Part shown: in pieces, positions 26,222-34,584 of the stretch
How the letters are laid out: every line of letters starts with the position of its first letter
Position numbering within the stretch: position 1 is the first letter of the stretch
Assembly (NCBI GenBank): GCA_964508715.1
Contig: CAZDUX010000006.1
Location: 1 to 64,000, forward strand
Direction of reading: 5' to 3'
DNA from: JAKALX01 sp964508715
GTDB lineage: Bacteria > Chloroflexota > Dehalococcoidia > Tepidiformales > Tepidiformaceae
Length of the DNA: 64,000 nucleotides
The notes under the pieces: model-generated
The model's input: only the letters and a program-made list of their open reading frames with translations
What the model was told of the DNA's origin: nothing
Databases searched by the model: none
Made by a program: the position numbers and the translations under genes

Positions 26222-26728
26222 ATGAACGTTTTCGATGCTGTGCGGACGGTGCTGGCTGTGCGGGAGTACGAGGACAGGGCGGTGCCGCAGGAGGTGATTC
26301 GGAAGGTGGTTGAGGCGGCGCACCTGACGGCGAGCTCGATGAATGCGCAGCCGTGGCGGTTTGTCGTCGTCGAAGAGCGCGAGATGCTCGAGCAGCTTGG
26401 GGCGGCTGCACGGACAGGGCCCTACATCGCTGGTGCGGCGTTCGCGGTGGTGGTTGGCCATGAGCCGAGCCGTTTTGGGATGTCGGACTGCAGCCGGGCG
26501 GTGCAATCGATGGTGCTCACGGCGTGGGAGGAGGGGGTCGGCTCGAACTGGGCTGGATTCGGAGGGCTCGAGGCGGTCAACGAGCTCCTGGGCATCCCCT
26601 CCGACATCGAGATTGTCGCGATCGTGCCGTTTGGGTACCCGGTGAAGAAGCTGGGGAAAGGGAAGAAGAAGCGGAAGCCGCTCGGGGAGATCGTGCGGAA
26701 GGGGCGCTGGGAGACGCCATTCGAGTAA
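26222..26728 (+). CDS. Nitroreductase-family FMN protein
   Basis: A 168-residue nitroreductase-fold protein. The N-terminal FDAVRTVLAVREYEDRAVPQEVI and LTASSMNAQPWRFVVVEE segments bind FMN phosphate and isoalloxazine in this family; SMVLTAWEEGVGSNWAGFG and IVAIVPFGYPV are the matching C-terminal segments. The Lys-rich end (KKLGKGKKKRKPLGEIV) is also typical. It probably uses NAD(P)H to reduce a quinone or nitro compound; the natural substrate is unknown. The ribosome site AGGAGGAGGAG is strong. The 120-nt octamer array lies immediately upstream, so its promoter must be inside or beyond the array. Confidence 0.88.
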   Translation: MNVFDAVRTVLAVREYEDRAVPQEVIRKVVEAAHLTASSMNAQPWRFVVVEEREMLEQLGAAARTGPYIAGAAFAVVVGHEPSRFGMSDCSRAVQSMVLTAWEEGVGSNWAGFGGLEAVNELLGIPSDIEIVAIVPFGYPVKKLGKGKKKRKPLGEIVRKGRWETPFE

Positions 26729-26751
26729 CAGGCGGCGGGTGACCGCGGGCA

Positions 26752-27093
26752 TCAGACGGCGACTTCGCCGCGTTCGCCGGTACGGACGCGGACTGCTTCC
26801 TCGACGTTGGTGACGAAGATCTTGCCGTCGCCGATGTTGCCGGTTCGGGCGGCGCGGCAGATGGCGTCGATGACGCGTTCGACGGCCATATCGGCGACGA
26901 CGACTTCGAGCCTGACCTTGGGGAGGAGGTCGACGGTGACGGACTCACCGCCGCGGCCCTGGTGGACGATACCGCGCTGGGCGCCGCGCCCGGTGACCTG
27001 GGTGAAGTTCATGCCGTGAAAGCCGAGGTCGTCGAGCGCCTCCTTCACATCGTTGAGCTTTTCGGGGCGGATGATGGCCTCGACTTTCTTCAC
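26752..27093 (-). CDS. glnK: PII signal-transduction protein
   Basis: A 113-residue PII protein that senses ATP/ADP and 2-oxoglutarate and blocks the ammonium channel. MKKVEAIIRPEKLNDVKEAL, LLPKVRLEVVV and RTGNIGDGKIFV are family core segments. The T-loop (about 37-58) reads GRGAQRGIVHQGRGGESVTVD: it has no tyrosine, so the uridylylation site (Tyr51 of enteric GlnB) is replaced by Gly. Control is therefore probably by metabolites alone. It lies 76 nt downstream of amt on the same strand, the usual amt-glnK order, supporting the name glnK. Confidence 0.92.
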   Translation of the reverse strand: MKKVEAIIRPEKLNDVKEALDDLGFHGMNFTQVTGRGAQRGIVHQGRGGESVTVDLLPKVRLEVVVADMAVERVIDAICRAARTGNIGDGKIFVTNVEEAVRVRTGERGEVAV

Positions 27094-27169
27094 TGCGTAC
27101 TCCTTCGGTGGTGGATCGTGCGCGAGCTACGGGGTCGTGGCCGGTAGCGGCGCGGAGGGGTTCGCGGAT

Positions 27170-28537
27170 TCAGGCCTGGCGTGGCGCTGGCTTGATGGTC
27201 GTTGCGTAAGTCATTGGGGGTGCGGGGAGTACTGGTCCGGGCATGAGGGGGACACCGGATTCGTCAGAGGTGTAGGCGCGCTCGCCGTGCTGGGTGACGT
27301 CGAGGCCAAGTTCTTCTTCCTCTTCGCTGACGCGGATACCGATGGTGAGGTCGAGGACCTTGAGGATGATGAAGGTGAGGATGAAGGAGTAGGCGCCGAC
27401 GACGACGATGCCAACGGACTGGTCCCACATCTGCGCGGCGTGGCCATGGAAGAGGCCGTTGGCGTAGGGCAGGCCACTGACGGCGGCTGTGGCGAAGAGG
27501 CCGGTGGCAAGGGCGCCCCAGACGCCGCCGACGCCATGGACGCCAACCACATCGAGCGAATCGTCGAGGCCGATGCGTGCGCGGAGCTGGACGGCGAAGT
27601 AGCAAAGGAAGCCCGCGCCGAAGCCGATCGCGATGCTCTCCATGGGTTGGACGTAGCCGGAGGCGGGTGTGATAGCGACGAGGCCCGCGACAGCGCCCGC
27701 AGCTGCGCCGACGACACTCGGTTTGCCGCTGTGACGCCAGGCGATGAGCGTCCAGGTGAGGCCGGCGGTAAGCGCTGCGACGTTGGTGTTGACGAAGGCG
27801 GAGACGGCCTGGCCGGTGGCTCCGCCGGCACTCCCGGCATTGAAGCCGAACCAGCCGAACCAGAGGATTGCGGCGCCGAGCACGACCATGGTGATGTCGT
27901 GCGGCTCCATCGGCATCGTGCCGTAACCCTTGCGCTTGCCGAAGACGAAGATGGCGGCGAGGGCGGCAACGCCGGCGTTGACGTGGATGGCCATGCCCCC
28001 GGCGAAATCGAGGGAGTTGATACCGATATCCGGCGTGTTGGGGTTCGAGGAGAAGGCGCTGAGCCAGCCGTCATAGGCGAAGACCCAGTGGGCCACGGGG
28101 ACGTAGACGAGGAGTGACCAGAGTGCCGTGAAGATGAGGAAGGGGCCGAACTTCGCGCGTTCGGCGAAGGCGCCGGTGATGAGTGCCGGGGTGATGATGG
28201 CGAACATCATCTGGAAGGCCATGAAGAGGAGGTGGGGGATGCCGATGCCGTAGATGGCGCCGTTGGGGCCGCCCGGGGCCTGGCCCACATGCCTGAGGCC
28301 GACCCAGTCGAGGTTACCGATGAGGCCGTGCCAGTCGGGGCCGAAGGCGAGCGAGTAGCCGATGGTGACCCAGAGGATACCGACGACGCCGGTGGTGATG
28401 AGCGACTGCATGATGGTGGCGAGGACGTTCTTGTTGCGGGTGAGCCCGCCGTAGAAGAAGCCGAGGCCGGGTGTCATGAAGAGGACCAGTGCCGAGGCGG
28501 TGAGCATCCATGCGGTGTTGCCGGCGTTAATCTCCAA
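27170..28537 (-). CDS. amt: Ammonium transporter
   Basis: A 455-residue Amt/MEP channel with 11 predicted membrane helices, starting TAWMLTASALVLFMTPGLGFFYGGLTRNKN. Both pore histidines are present, in GGMAIHVNAGVAAL and VVGVHGVGGVWGAL, and the phenylalanine gate region FQMMFAIITPALITGAFAERAKF is kept. I place the start at the TTG at 28537, which has GGGGGA 7 nt upstream and begins just before the first helix; the 60 further codons of open frame upstream are non-coding in character. The cytosolic C-terminal tail (EEEEELGLDVTQHGERAY) is the segment that contacts PII in this family. Cotranscribed with glnK. Confidence 0.92.
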   Translation of the reverse strand: MEINAGNTAWMLTASALVLFMTPGLGFFYGGLTRNKNVLATIMQSLITTGVVGILWVTIGYSLAFGPDWHGLIGNLDWVGLRHVGQAPGGPNGAIYGIGIPHLLFMAFQMMFAIITPALITGAFAERAKFGPFLIFTALWSLLVYVPVAHWVFAYDGWLSAFSSNPNTPDIGINSLDFAGGMAIHVNAGVAALAAIFVFGKRKGYGTMPMEPHDITMVVLGAAILWFGWFGFNAGSAGGATGQAVSAFVNTNVAALTAGLTWTLIAWRHSGKPSVVGAAAGAVAGLVAITPASGYVQPMESIAIGFGAGFLCYFAVQLRARIGLDDSLDVVGVHGVGGVWGALATGLFATAAVSGLPYANGLFHGHAAQMWDQSVGIVVVGAYSFILTFIILKVLDLTIGIRVSEEEEELGLDVTQHGERAYTSDESGVPLMPGPVLPAPPMTYATTIKPAPRQA

Positions 28538-28832
28538 GCCGATGTCCCCCGTTCGAGTGTGAAAACGAGAAGGAAGTTGGGTGGCACGCGTTGTACCGGC
28601 GCCCGTTTTCGTATGCGAGGACGATACGGGTGGGAGGTTTCCGGCCAGTTTCACTCCTGTTTCGAGCGAATGACGGGATGATTTCGCGGGTGTTTCGGGG
28701 CAGGGTGGGAAAGGCACGAGTCACCGAACCGGCGGAGGGAGGGGCTGCCCGCGGCCCGGCCCGTCGCTCGCCGCTCCTCCGTGGTTCCGGTTCCCCGTAG
28801 AATCGGGTCACTACCACTCAGGAGACTGATTC

Positions 28833-29606
28833 ATGTCGCTCGCAGGACGCGTCGCCCTCGTGACGGGGGGTGGCCGGGGGATCGGCCGTGCCATTTCGCT
28901 TGCACTCGCCGGGGAGGGGGCTGCTGTCGCGGTAAATTACCGGCGTGACGAAGAGGCTGCACACGACACCGTGAAGGCGATCGAGTCGGGCGGTGGCCGG
29001 GCGAAGGCGTACTACGCGCAGGTCGACAACCTCGACGAAGACGCGGCCATGGTGCGCCAGGTCATCGACGATTTCGGTCACATCGACATCCTCGTCAATA
29101 ATGCGGGGATTGCGAGCCGCGGGCAGACGGTGTTCGACACGGATCCGGCGGAGATGGAGCGGGTGGTGCGGATTCATTCGTTCGGGCCGTTCTACCTGTC
29201 AAAGCTTGTGCTCGAATCGATGCGGGCACAGCCCCGGGGCGACATCATCATGATCTCGAGCGTGGCGACGGTGGCGATGGCGGCGAATGGTTCGCCCTAC
29301 AACATGGGGAAGGCGGCGATGGAGGCGCTGGCGATGACGCTCTACAAGGAAGAGCGGCGCCACAACATCCACGTGAATGTCGTCGCCCCCGGGCTGGTGG
29401 AAACGGACATGGGCACGCGGCTGGCGCGGGCCACGCGCGGGCGCAAGGACCTCGACATGCGCGAACTCGACGCGAGTTCCCCGTTCGGCCGTGTCTGCCA
29501 GCCGGAGGATATCGCGAACGCGGTGCTCTACCTGGTTTCGGAGAAGGCGGGCTACGTGACGGGCCAGAAGATCATGGTGGATGGGGGCGCCGCGCACTAC
29601 ATGTAG
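28833..29606 (+). CDS. Short-chain dehydrogenase/reductase (3-oxoacyl reductase-like)
   Basis: A 257-residue classical SDR with the NADP(H)-type GGGRGIGRA loop (residues 12-20), NNAG, catalytic Ser in MISSVATV, YNMGK (Tyr and Lys) and the C-terminal GYVTGQKIMVDGG. The length and motifs match FabG-type 3-oxoacyl-ACP/CoA reductases, but many SDRs with other substrates look the same. AGGAG precedes the ATG. The 295-nt gap between it and the divergent amt gene holds no other gene. Confidence 0.88.
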   Translation: MSLAGRVALVTGGGRGIGRAISLALAGEGAAVAVNYRRDEEAAHDTVKAIESGGGRAKAYYAQVDNLDEDAAMVRQVIDDFGHIDILVNNAGIASRGQTVFDTDPAEMERVVRIHSFGPFYLSKLVLESMRAQPRGDIIMISSVATVAMAANGSPYNMGKAAMEALAMTLYKEERRHNIHVNVVAPGLVETDMGTRLARATRGRKDLDMRELDASSPFGRVCQPEDIANAVLYLVSEKAGYVTGQKIMVDGGAAHYM

Positions 29607-29618
29607 CGAGAGAAGCGG

Positions 29619-29825
29619 TCATTCGGGTGAGGGGTTGAAGCCGGGGAGCGGCAGTGTTGGCCCATGAGCGGGGCGCCGTGACCGGCTCGCCTTCGGCGGT
29701 GGTGCGGGCCAGCGATCGAGGAGCCGGGATTCGAAACGGCGTGAGCAGGGGCTGCAGATGCCGTGGGAGACCCCGGCGCCTGCGCCGCCCAGGCGTTTTC
29801 CGCACCACGCGCAGATGACTCGCAT
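29619..29825 (-). CDS. Small zinc-ribbon protein
   Basis: A 68-residue protein whose N-terminus reads RVICAWCGKRLGG and VSHGICSPC, a CxxC-x15-CxxC zinc-ribbon spacing with the SHGIC element found in small Chloroflexota and cyanobacterial proteins and at the start of some GAF/PAS proteins. The C-terminal half is Arg/Pro-rich and probably unstructured. GGGAGG lies 7 nt before the ATG, supporting translation. Function unknown. Confidence 0.6.
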   Translation of the reverse strand: MRVICAWCGKRLGGAGAGVSHGICSPCSRRFESRLLDRWPAPPPKASRSRRPAHGPTLPLPGFNPSPE

Positions 29826-29954
29826 GCTGGATCCTCCCGGTGGTTATGCTGATGCGATCGATCAGGTGCGCCAATAGGGACGGTTCCCTAGGGATTCTCC
29901 CGAGGAGCGGCATTCACGGCCGGGCGGTGATGCGCGTGGCTCGCGGCGTCTGGG

Positions 29955-30329
29955 TCAGCCGGGTCCGATGCTCAGCGGGTTTTCGCCGATGAGCAGGTCG
30001 GCGACCGGGTTGCCGTTGCCAAGGTCCTCGGTGATGACGCGGTCGAGGTTCGCGGGATCGAGGCCTGCGTACCAGCGGCCTTCGGGGTAGACGACGGCGG
30101 TTGGGCCATCGCGGCAGATGCGCAGGCAGCCGACTTTCGTGCGGTAGATGCGGCCGCGCTCGGGTGAGCCGTTGAGCCTGGTGCAGGCGGCCTTGAGCTG
30201 GCTCCAGGCTCGGGCGCCTTCTTCGGGGGTGCAACAATCGGGGCCGGTGCAGATAAAGATGTGGCGCTCGTACTGGCCGACGCCACGGCGGAGCGCCTCC
30301 TGACGGGCGGCTTCGAGTCGTTCGTCCAT
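29955..30329 (-). CDS. Thioredoxin-like [2Fe-2S] ferredoxin
   Basis: A 124-residue ferredoxin of the thioredoxin-fold [2Fe-2S] class, related to NuoE/HoxE C-terminal domains. It starts with a charged helix (residues 1-20), then HIFICTGPDCC with the first cluster Cys pair, and TKVGCLRICRDGPTAVVYPEG with the second. The terminal segment (VITEDLGNGNPVADLLIG) fits the family. It could pass electrons in a soluble redox chain; its partner is not evident. It lacks a clear ribosome site, and TAGACT ends 6 nt before the ATG, consistent with a leaderless transcript. It is of interest because nuoE itself is absent from the nuo operon. Confidence 0.85.
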   Translation of the reverse strand: MDERLEAARQEALRRGVGQYERHIFICTGPDCCTPEEGARAWSQLKAACTRLNGSPERGRIYRTKVGCLRICRDGPTAVVYPEGRWYAGLDPANLDRVITEDLGNGNPVADLLIGENPLSIGPG

Positions 30330-30448
30330 GAGGTGAGTCTACGCGGCATCTCCCCGGGAGTGCACCGGAAGGGAGGGGGTGGCAAGGACGGTGGGACGAG
30401 CGGGGCCGCCCGGGGAGCAGCCTCGTTCGGGAGCTGCGTGTGGATGTT

Positions 30449-30865
30449 CTATCGCGTGGCGGTTGCCAGGTCGAAGTAGTGGTGGAGGGCAGAGATGCGG
30501 CCCTCTTCGAATGTATAGAACTGGGCAGCAAAGACGCGGTCGTGGGTCCCGGTTGCCTTGATGACGCCTTTTGGGGTGACCAGGTCGTTGGTGAAGGTGC
30601 CCTCCCAGACGAGCTCGATGGCCATTGCCTGGTCGTCACCGATGTAACGGGTGATGGTGCCCACGAGGTCGGGGTAGGTGTTTCTCCAGAGCTCGAGGCC
30701 GGTGACGATGTTGTCAGGGCCGCGGAGGGTGAGCCCGAGAGCCATCTCCTCGTAGATGGCGTTCGGCGTGAAGAGACGCGCCACTCCTTCCCAGTTGCCG
30801 TGGTTGAATGCCTCGATCTGCTCGCGGATGAGGTCGATGCCGTGGACAGGTTGTAGCACGCTCAT
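30449..30865 (-). CDS. SnoaL/NTF2-like family protein
   Basis: A 138-residue single-domain cone-fold protein. HGIDLIREQIEAFNHGNWEGVARLFTPNAIYEEM is the SnoaL-like opening; FEEGRISALHHYFDLA is the closing strand. Members include polyketide cyclases, limonene-epoxide hydrolases and non-enzymatic proteins; no catalytic assignment can be made. AAAGGAGG precedes the ATG. Upstream, TACGTTGGC (30887-30895) and GCCAATGTA (30911-30919) form an inverted repeat with one mismatch around GCTCGCGAGC, a possible operator. Confidence 0.8.
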   Translation of the reverse strand: MSVLQPVHGIDLIREQIEAFNHGNWEGVARLFTPNAIYEEMALGLTLRGPDNIVTGLELWRNTYPDLVGTITRYIGDDQAMAIELVWEGTFTNDLVTPKGVIKATGTHDRVFAAQFYTFEEGRISALHHYFDLATATR

Positions 30866-30966
30866 GGCGTACCTCCTTTCGATATCTACGTTGGCTCGCG
30901 AGCGATGTATGCCAATGTACGTTTAGTCCCGTGACGAGGGCCCGGATGGGCCCCTGTGTCGCGTGT

Positions 30967-31569
30967 TCAGGCGATCGGCAAGACCGCGCGGCGGCTGCCG
31001 GTGCGACGGCGGCGGGTGTGTTCGCGGAGGAGCTGGCGAAAGGCGGTTTCGCGGGCGCGTCCCCACGCGGCGAGCTGTTCGGGGACGGCGGGGCCGGCAT
31101 TGTTGAGCTGCTCGGCCGAGAAGAGCGCGCGTTCATTGACGGCGAACGCGGCGGCACCCATCACGACGAGGGTCTCGAGCTCGGGTGGGAGGGTGCTGCC
31201 CGAACCGTCGAGGGTGTGCGCGGCGGTATAGAAGACGCGGGCGTCCTGGCCCTCGGGCTCGCGCGAGACGAGCAACGTGAGGTTTTCGCCCCAACGTTCG
31301 AACCGAACGATGCAGGGTGGGTAGTAGCCGGCGGGGAATTCGACCCGTTCGACGGCGATGATGCCGGTGAGCGCCGAGAGGTCGAGGTCGCGGCTGCCGG
31401 GGGTGGTTGCCATGGTGCTGGAAAGCTGGCGTGGTGCGAGGAGGTTGAGTTCGGCGACAGCGTGGGCAATGTGGCGGTCGAGCTGATCGTCGGTCCAGCG
31501 CTCGATCGAGGTGTCGGTGTCGTGAAGGTCGAGGCGGACGAGGCCACGGATGGCGGAGAGAGTGGTCAT
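30967..31569 (-). CDS. Phage head-tail connector-like protein (orphan)
   Basis: A 200-residue protein resembling phage head-tail connector/adaptor proteins: the N-terminal SAIRGLVRLDLHDTDTSIERWTDDQLDRHIAHAVAELNLLAP is the helical WTDDxLDxHI segment of such proteins, followed by TTPGSRDLDLSALTGIIAVERVEFPAG, then LVVMGAAAFAVNERALF in the later helices. The C-terminus is Arg-rich. No portal, capsid, terminase or integrase is nearby, so this is an orphan or domesticated gene. The frame stays open upstream from the ATG to about 31655 with protein-like sequence (ELGIHPEGDTRLFELQ) but no normal start, so the gene may begin earlier or be a remnant. The assignment is from recalled pattern, not a search. 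Confidence 0.55.
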   Translation of the reverse strand: MTTLSAIRGLVRLDLHDTDTSIERWTDDQLDRHIAHAVAELNLLAPRQLSSTMATTPGSRDLDLSALTGIIAVERVEFPAGYYPPCIVRFERWGENLTLLVSREPEGQDARVFYTAAHTLDGSGSTLPPELETLVVMGAAAFAVNERALFSAEQLNNAGPAVPEQLAAWGRARETAFRQLLREHTRRRRTGSRRAVLPIA

Positions 31570-31684
31570 GACCGGAGGTTGGATGCGGGGAGGCTGGAGC
31601 TCGAAGAGGCGGGTGTCACCTTCGGGGTGGATGCCAAGCTCGCCTGCTCCTCCCTAACGGGCCGCTTTGGCAGACTGGGGAATC

Positions 31685-32380
31685 ATGACCGCTCTCCCTG
31701 CGCCCGAGGCCAAGGCTCGTGCCGTACGACAGATGTTCGACCGAATAGCGCCGGGGTACGACCGCATGAACCGGCTGATGACGGGGCGCCTCGACCAGCG
31801 CTGGCGGCGGAAACAGGTGCGCAAACTGGGGATTGGGCCGGGGGACGTGGTGCTCGACCTGGCGACGGGGACCGGTGACCTCGCGGAGATCGTGCTCGAT
31901 ACCGGCGCGCGAGTGGTGGCGCTCGATTTCTCGCGGGGGATGCTGATGGCCGGGCGGCAGCGCCAGGGGCCGGGATTCCCGTTCGTGCAGGGTGATGGCA
32001 ACCGCCTTCCGCTGGCAGATGCGTCGGTTTCGGCGGTGGTCTGCGGTTTCGCGTTGCGCAACTTCACGTCCATCGCGGCGGTGTTATCGGAGCTTGGCCG
32101 TGTTGTGAAGCCGGGCGGACGGATCGCGCTCATCGAGGTCGACCGGCCGGCGAACCCGTTGCTTCGTGCCGGGCACGGCTTCTACTTCAACCGGGTCGTC
32201 CCGTTCGTTGGCGGACTGCTCTCGGACCGGCAGGCGTACCGGTACCTGCCGGAGTCGGCGGTCTACCTGCCGGAGCGCGACGAACTGGTGCGGATGCTCG
32301 TCGATGCGGGGTTTCACCGTGTGCAGAAGCAGCGCCTCGGGATGGGTGCGGCGCAGGCGATCCGCGCGGTTCGGCGGTGA
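31685..32380 (+). CDS. menG: Demethylmenaquinone methyltransferase (UbiE/MenG family)
   Basis: A 231-residue SAM-dependent methyltransferase. FDRIAPGYDRMNRLMTGRLDQRWRRK is the family opening, DLATGTGDLAEIVL is the SAM-binding motif I, and ALRNFTSIAAVLSELGRVVKPGGRIALIEVD is the signature segment. It performs the last C-methylation in menaquinone synthesis. Its stop overlaps the GTG of menA by four bases (GTGA), so the two are translationally coupled and make a menaquinone rather than ubiquinone role likely. The ATG at 31685 is chosen over 31667 by alignment; no clear ribosome site. Confidence 0.9.
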   Translation: MTALPAPEAKARAVRQMFDRIAPGYDRMNRLMTGRLDQRWRRKQVRKLGIGPGDVVLDLATGTGDLAEIVLDTGARVVALDFSRGMLMAGRQRQGPGFPFVQGDGNRLPLADASVSAVVCGFALRNFTSIAAVLSELGRVVKPGGRIALIEVDRPANPLLRAGHGFYFNRVVPFVGGLLSDRQAYRYLPESAVYLPERDELVRMLVDAGFHRVQKQRLGMGAAQAIRAVRR

Positions 32381-33285
32381 CGGCCCCGGCGATGGCGGTC
32401 CGGCCCGGGAGCATGGCGGCGTGGAAGCTGGCGGCACGGCCACCGACGCTGACCGCCGCGGTGGCGCCAGTGCTCGTGGGGACGGGTGCCGCGATTGGCG
32501 CGGGGAAGTTTGCCTGGAGTCCGGCGCTGGCCGCGCTCATTGGCGCCATCTGCCTGCAGGTTGGGGCGAACTTCGCGAACGACCTGTTCGACTACCAGCG
32601 CGGGGCCGATACGCACGAGCGGCTGGGCCCGCCGCGGACCGCGCAGATGGGCTTGCTGGACCGGCGGCAGCTTCGCCAGGGGATGCTGGTGGTGTTCGGA
32701 ATCGCGATGCTGGCGGGGCTCTACCTCGTCTACTCGGCGGGCTGGCCGATTGTCGTGGTTGGGGTGGCAAGCATCATCGGGGCGCTCATCTACACTGGCG
32801 GTCCCTGGCCGGCAGGTTATCACGCGCTCGGCGACCTCATGACGTTTGTCTATTTCGGCGTGATTGCCGTGGTGGGGACCTACTTCGTGCAGGCGGGCGA
32901 GGTGAGCGGCGCGGCCTGGTGGGCGAGCCTGCCGATGGGCTTCACGGTCACGGCGATCCTCGTCGTCAACAATCTGCGCGACATCGCGACCGATCGCACG
33001 ACGGGCAAGTTCACCTCTGGTGTGCTGCTGGGCGACCGTGGGACGCGCTGGTGGTACACGGTGACTATCGTGGCGCCGTTCGTGGTGGCGGTGGCGGCAT
33101 GGCCGCTCGGGTTCGCAAATGCGTGGGTGCTGGTGACGCTGGCGGGTGCACCGGTGGCGTCGAGGCTCGTGCGCGATGTGCTTGGCGGGCGCGAGGGGCG
33201 GGCGTTGAACCTGACGCTCAAGGCGACGGCGCAGTTCGACCTGCTCTTCGGGCTATTGCTTGCGGTTGGGCTCGCGCTCTCGTAG
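32377..33285 (+). CDS. menA: 1,4-dihydroxy-2-naphthoate polyprenyltransferase
   Basis: A 302-residue integral membrane prenyltransferase attaching the isoprenoid chain to DHNA. The two Asp-rich metal/diphosphate motifs are NDLFDYQRGAD (about 68-78) and NNLRDIATD (about 203-211); RPPTLTAAVAPVLVGTG is the conserved first helix. About eight or nine membrane helices are predicted. It is coupled to menG upstream. GTG start at 32377. Other men genes are not in the window. Confidence 0.92.
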   Translation: MTAPAMAVRPGSMAAWKLAARPPTLTAAVAPVLVGTGAAIGAGKFAWSPALAALIGAICLQVGANFANDLFDYQRGADTHERLGPPRTAQMGLLDRRQLRQGMLVVFGIAMLAGLYLVYSAGWPIVVVGVASIIGALIYTGGPWPAGYHALGDLMTFVYFGVIAVVGTYFVQAGEVSGAAWWASLPMGFTVTAILVVNNLRDIATDRTTGKFTSGVLLGDRGTRWWYTVTIVAPFVVAVAAWPLGFANAWVLVTLAGAPVASRLVRDVLGGREGRALNLTLKATAQFDLLFGLLLAVGLALS

Positions 33286-33305
33286 GGGCCATCCAGGCTG
33301 GTGGC

Positions 33306-34496
33306 TCAGTCTCCGATGGCGACTATCCGGGGCTCGACCCGGGCTCGTGGCGTGCCCTGGGCGCGCGCGGCGAGCGTGAGGGCGAGCATGCCGGCGCAGA
33401 GGATGGCAGTCATGGCGATGCCCGTCCGGGGGCCGCTGGCATCGATGAGCAGTCCCTGGCTGTAGGGCAAGACGATGCCACCAACCGAGCCGAGGGTAAC
33501 GAGGATGGCTGCGACGCGTGGCTGGCGGCCCTCGGCGGCGATGCCGAAGCAGGATGGCCAGATGGGGCCCAGCCCCAGCCCGGTTGCGAATGCGGCGGCG
33601 GCCCCGGCGGTGAAGCTCCCGCTGGCGATGGCGAGGGCGATAGCGCTAAGCCCGGCGAGGGTTATCGCGCCGATGAGGAGGCGCCACGGGCCAAGCCCCC
33701 GGTCGAGCGCCCAGGCCGAGGCGAGGCGGCCGATACCGAGGGCCGCCCAGTAGCCGGATGTGACGGTGGCGCTGGCCATGACCCCGGAGCCGAACGTTTC
33801 CTCGGTATATGAGGCGACCCATGCGCCGAGGCCAGCCTCCGCACCAACGTAGAGAAGGATGGCGCCGCCGATGAGGACCGCGGCAAGGTCGAAACCGGCG
33901 CCCGTTTGGGCGCGTGGCGACTCGATGTGCTGGCGTCTTCGCCCGGGCAGGAGGAGCAACGCAGTCGGCGCCGAGAATGCGACGAGCGCGAGGTAGACGA
34001 TGAGCCGGCTATCCCACATGTCGAGGGCGAACCCGGTCCAGAGTGGGCCGGCAACTGCGCCCATGGCGAAGCAGACGTTGAGGCGGCTCATGTCGCGGGG
34101 GATGTCGGGGCTCTCGTCAGCGACGAGGATGTGGGCGGCGGTGACGAGCAGCCCATCGCCGGCGCCAAGGACGACGCAGCTGGCGAGGGCGAGGGGCCAC
34201 CAGGGGCTCGCGCCCATGAGTACGCCGCCGATGGCAAGGCAGAGAACGCCGGCAGCCGCGAGCCGTCGTTGGTCGCCGCCATGGAAGCGCCACGTGACGA
34301 TGCCGGAGGCGGCGATGGAGCCGAGAAAAAGGGCGGTGATGAGGAGCCCGGCGGTCGCTTTGGAGATGGCGAGGTCGTGGGCGACGAATGGGATCGAGGG
34401 GCCGAATGAGGTGAGATAGAGGCCTGTGGAGGCGACGGCGAGGTAGGCCGGAAGGAGCGGGTCGCGCCAGGCGGGTGCCTTTGCTGCGAGCGTCAC
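33306..34496 (-). CDS. MFS transporter
   Basis: A 396-residue major facilitator protein with about 12 predicted membrane helices in two bundles joined by a basic loop (PGRRRQHIESPRAQTG, about 180-195). The first bundle carries GLLITALFLGSIAASGIVTWRFHGGDQRRL, close to the MFS loop 2-3 motif. The overall pattern resembles FucP/BMQ-type sugar or multidrug carriers, but the substrate is not readable. GTG start; weak ribosome site. It is convergent with menA, 20 nt apart. Confidence 0.85.
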   Translation of the reverse strand: MTLAAKAPAWRDPLLPAYLAVASTGLYLTSFGPSIPFVAHDLAISKATAGLLITALFLGSIAASGIVTWRFHGGDQRRLAAAGVLCLAIGGVLMGASPWWPLALASCVVLGAGDGLLVTAAHILVADESPDIPRDMSRLNVCFAMGAVAGPLWTGFALDMWDSRLIVYLALVAFSAPTALLLLPGRRRQHIESPRAQTGAGFDLAAVLIGGAILLYVGAEAGLGAWVASYTEETFGSGVMASATVTSGYWAALGIGRLASAWALDRGLGPWRLLIGAITLAGLSAIALAIASGSFTAGAAAAFATGLGLGPIWPSCFGIAAEGRQPRVAAILVTLGSVGGIVLPYSQGLLIDASGPRTGIAMTAILCAGMLALTLAARAQGTPRARVEPRIVAIGD

Positions 34497-34584
34497 CGGG
34501 TGAGGCTCGAGCTTGTGCGATGCGTGGGCATTGGTGCGGGGCCCCCCATGGTGCCAGCGTAGCAGGGGCGGGCGTTCTGGTCGG

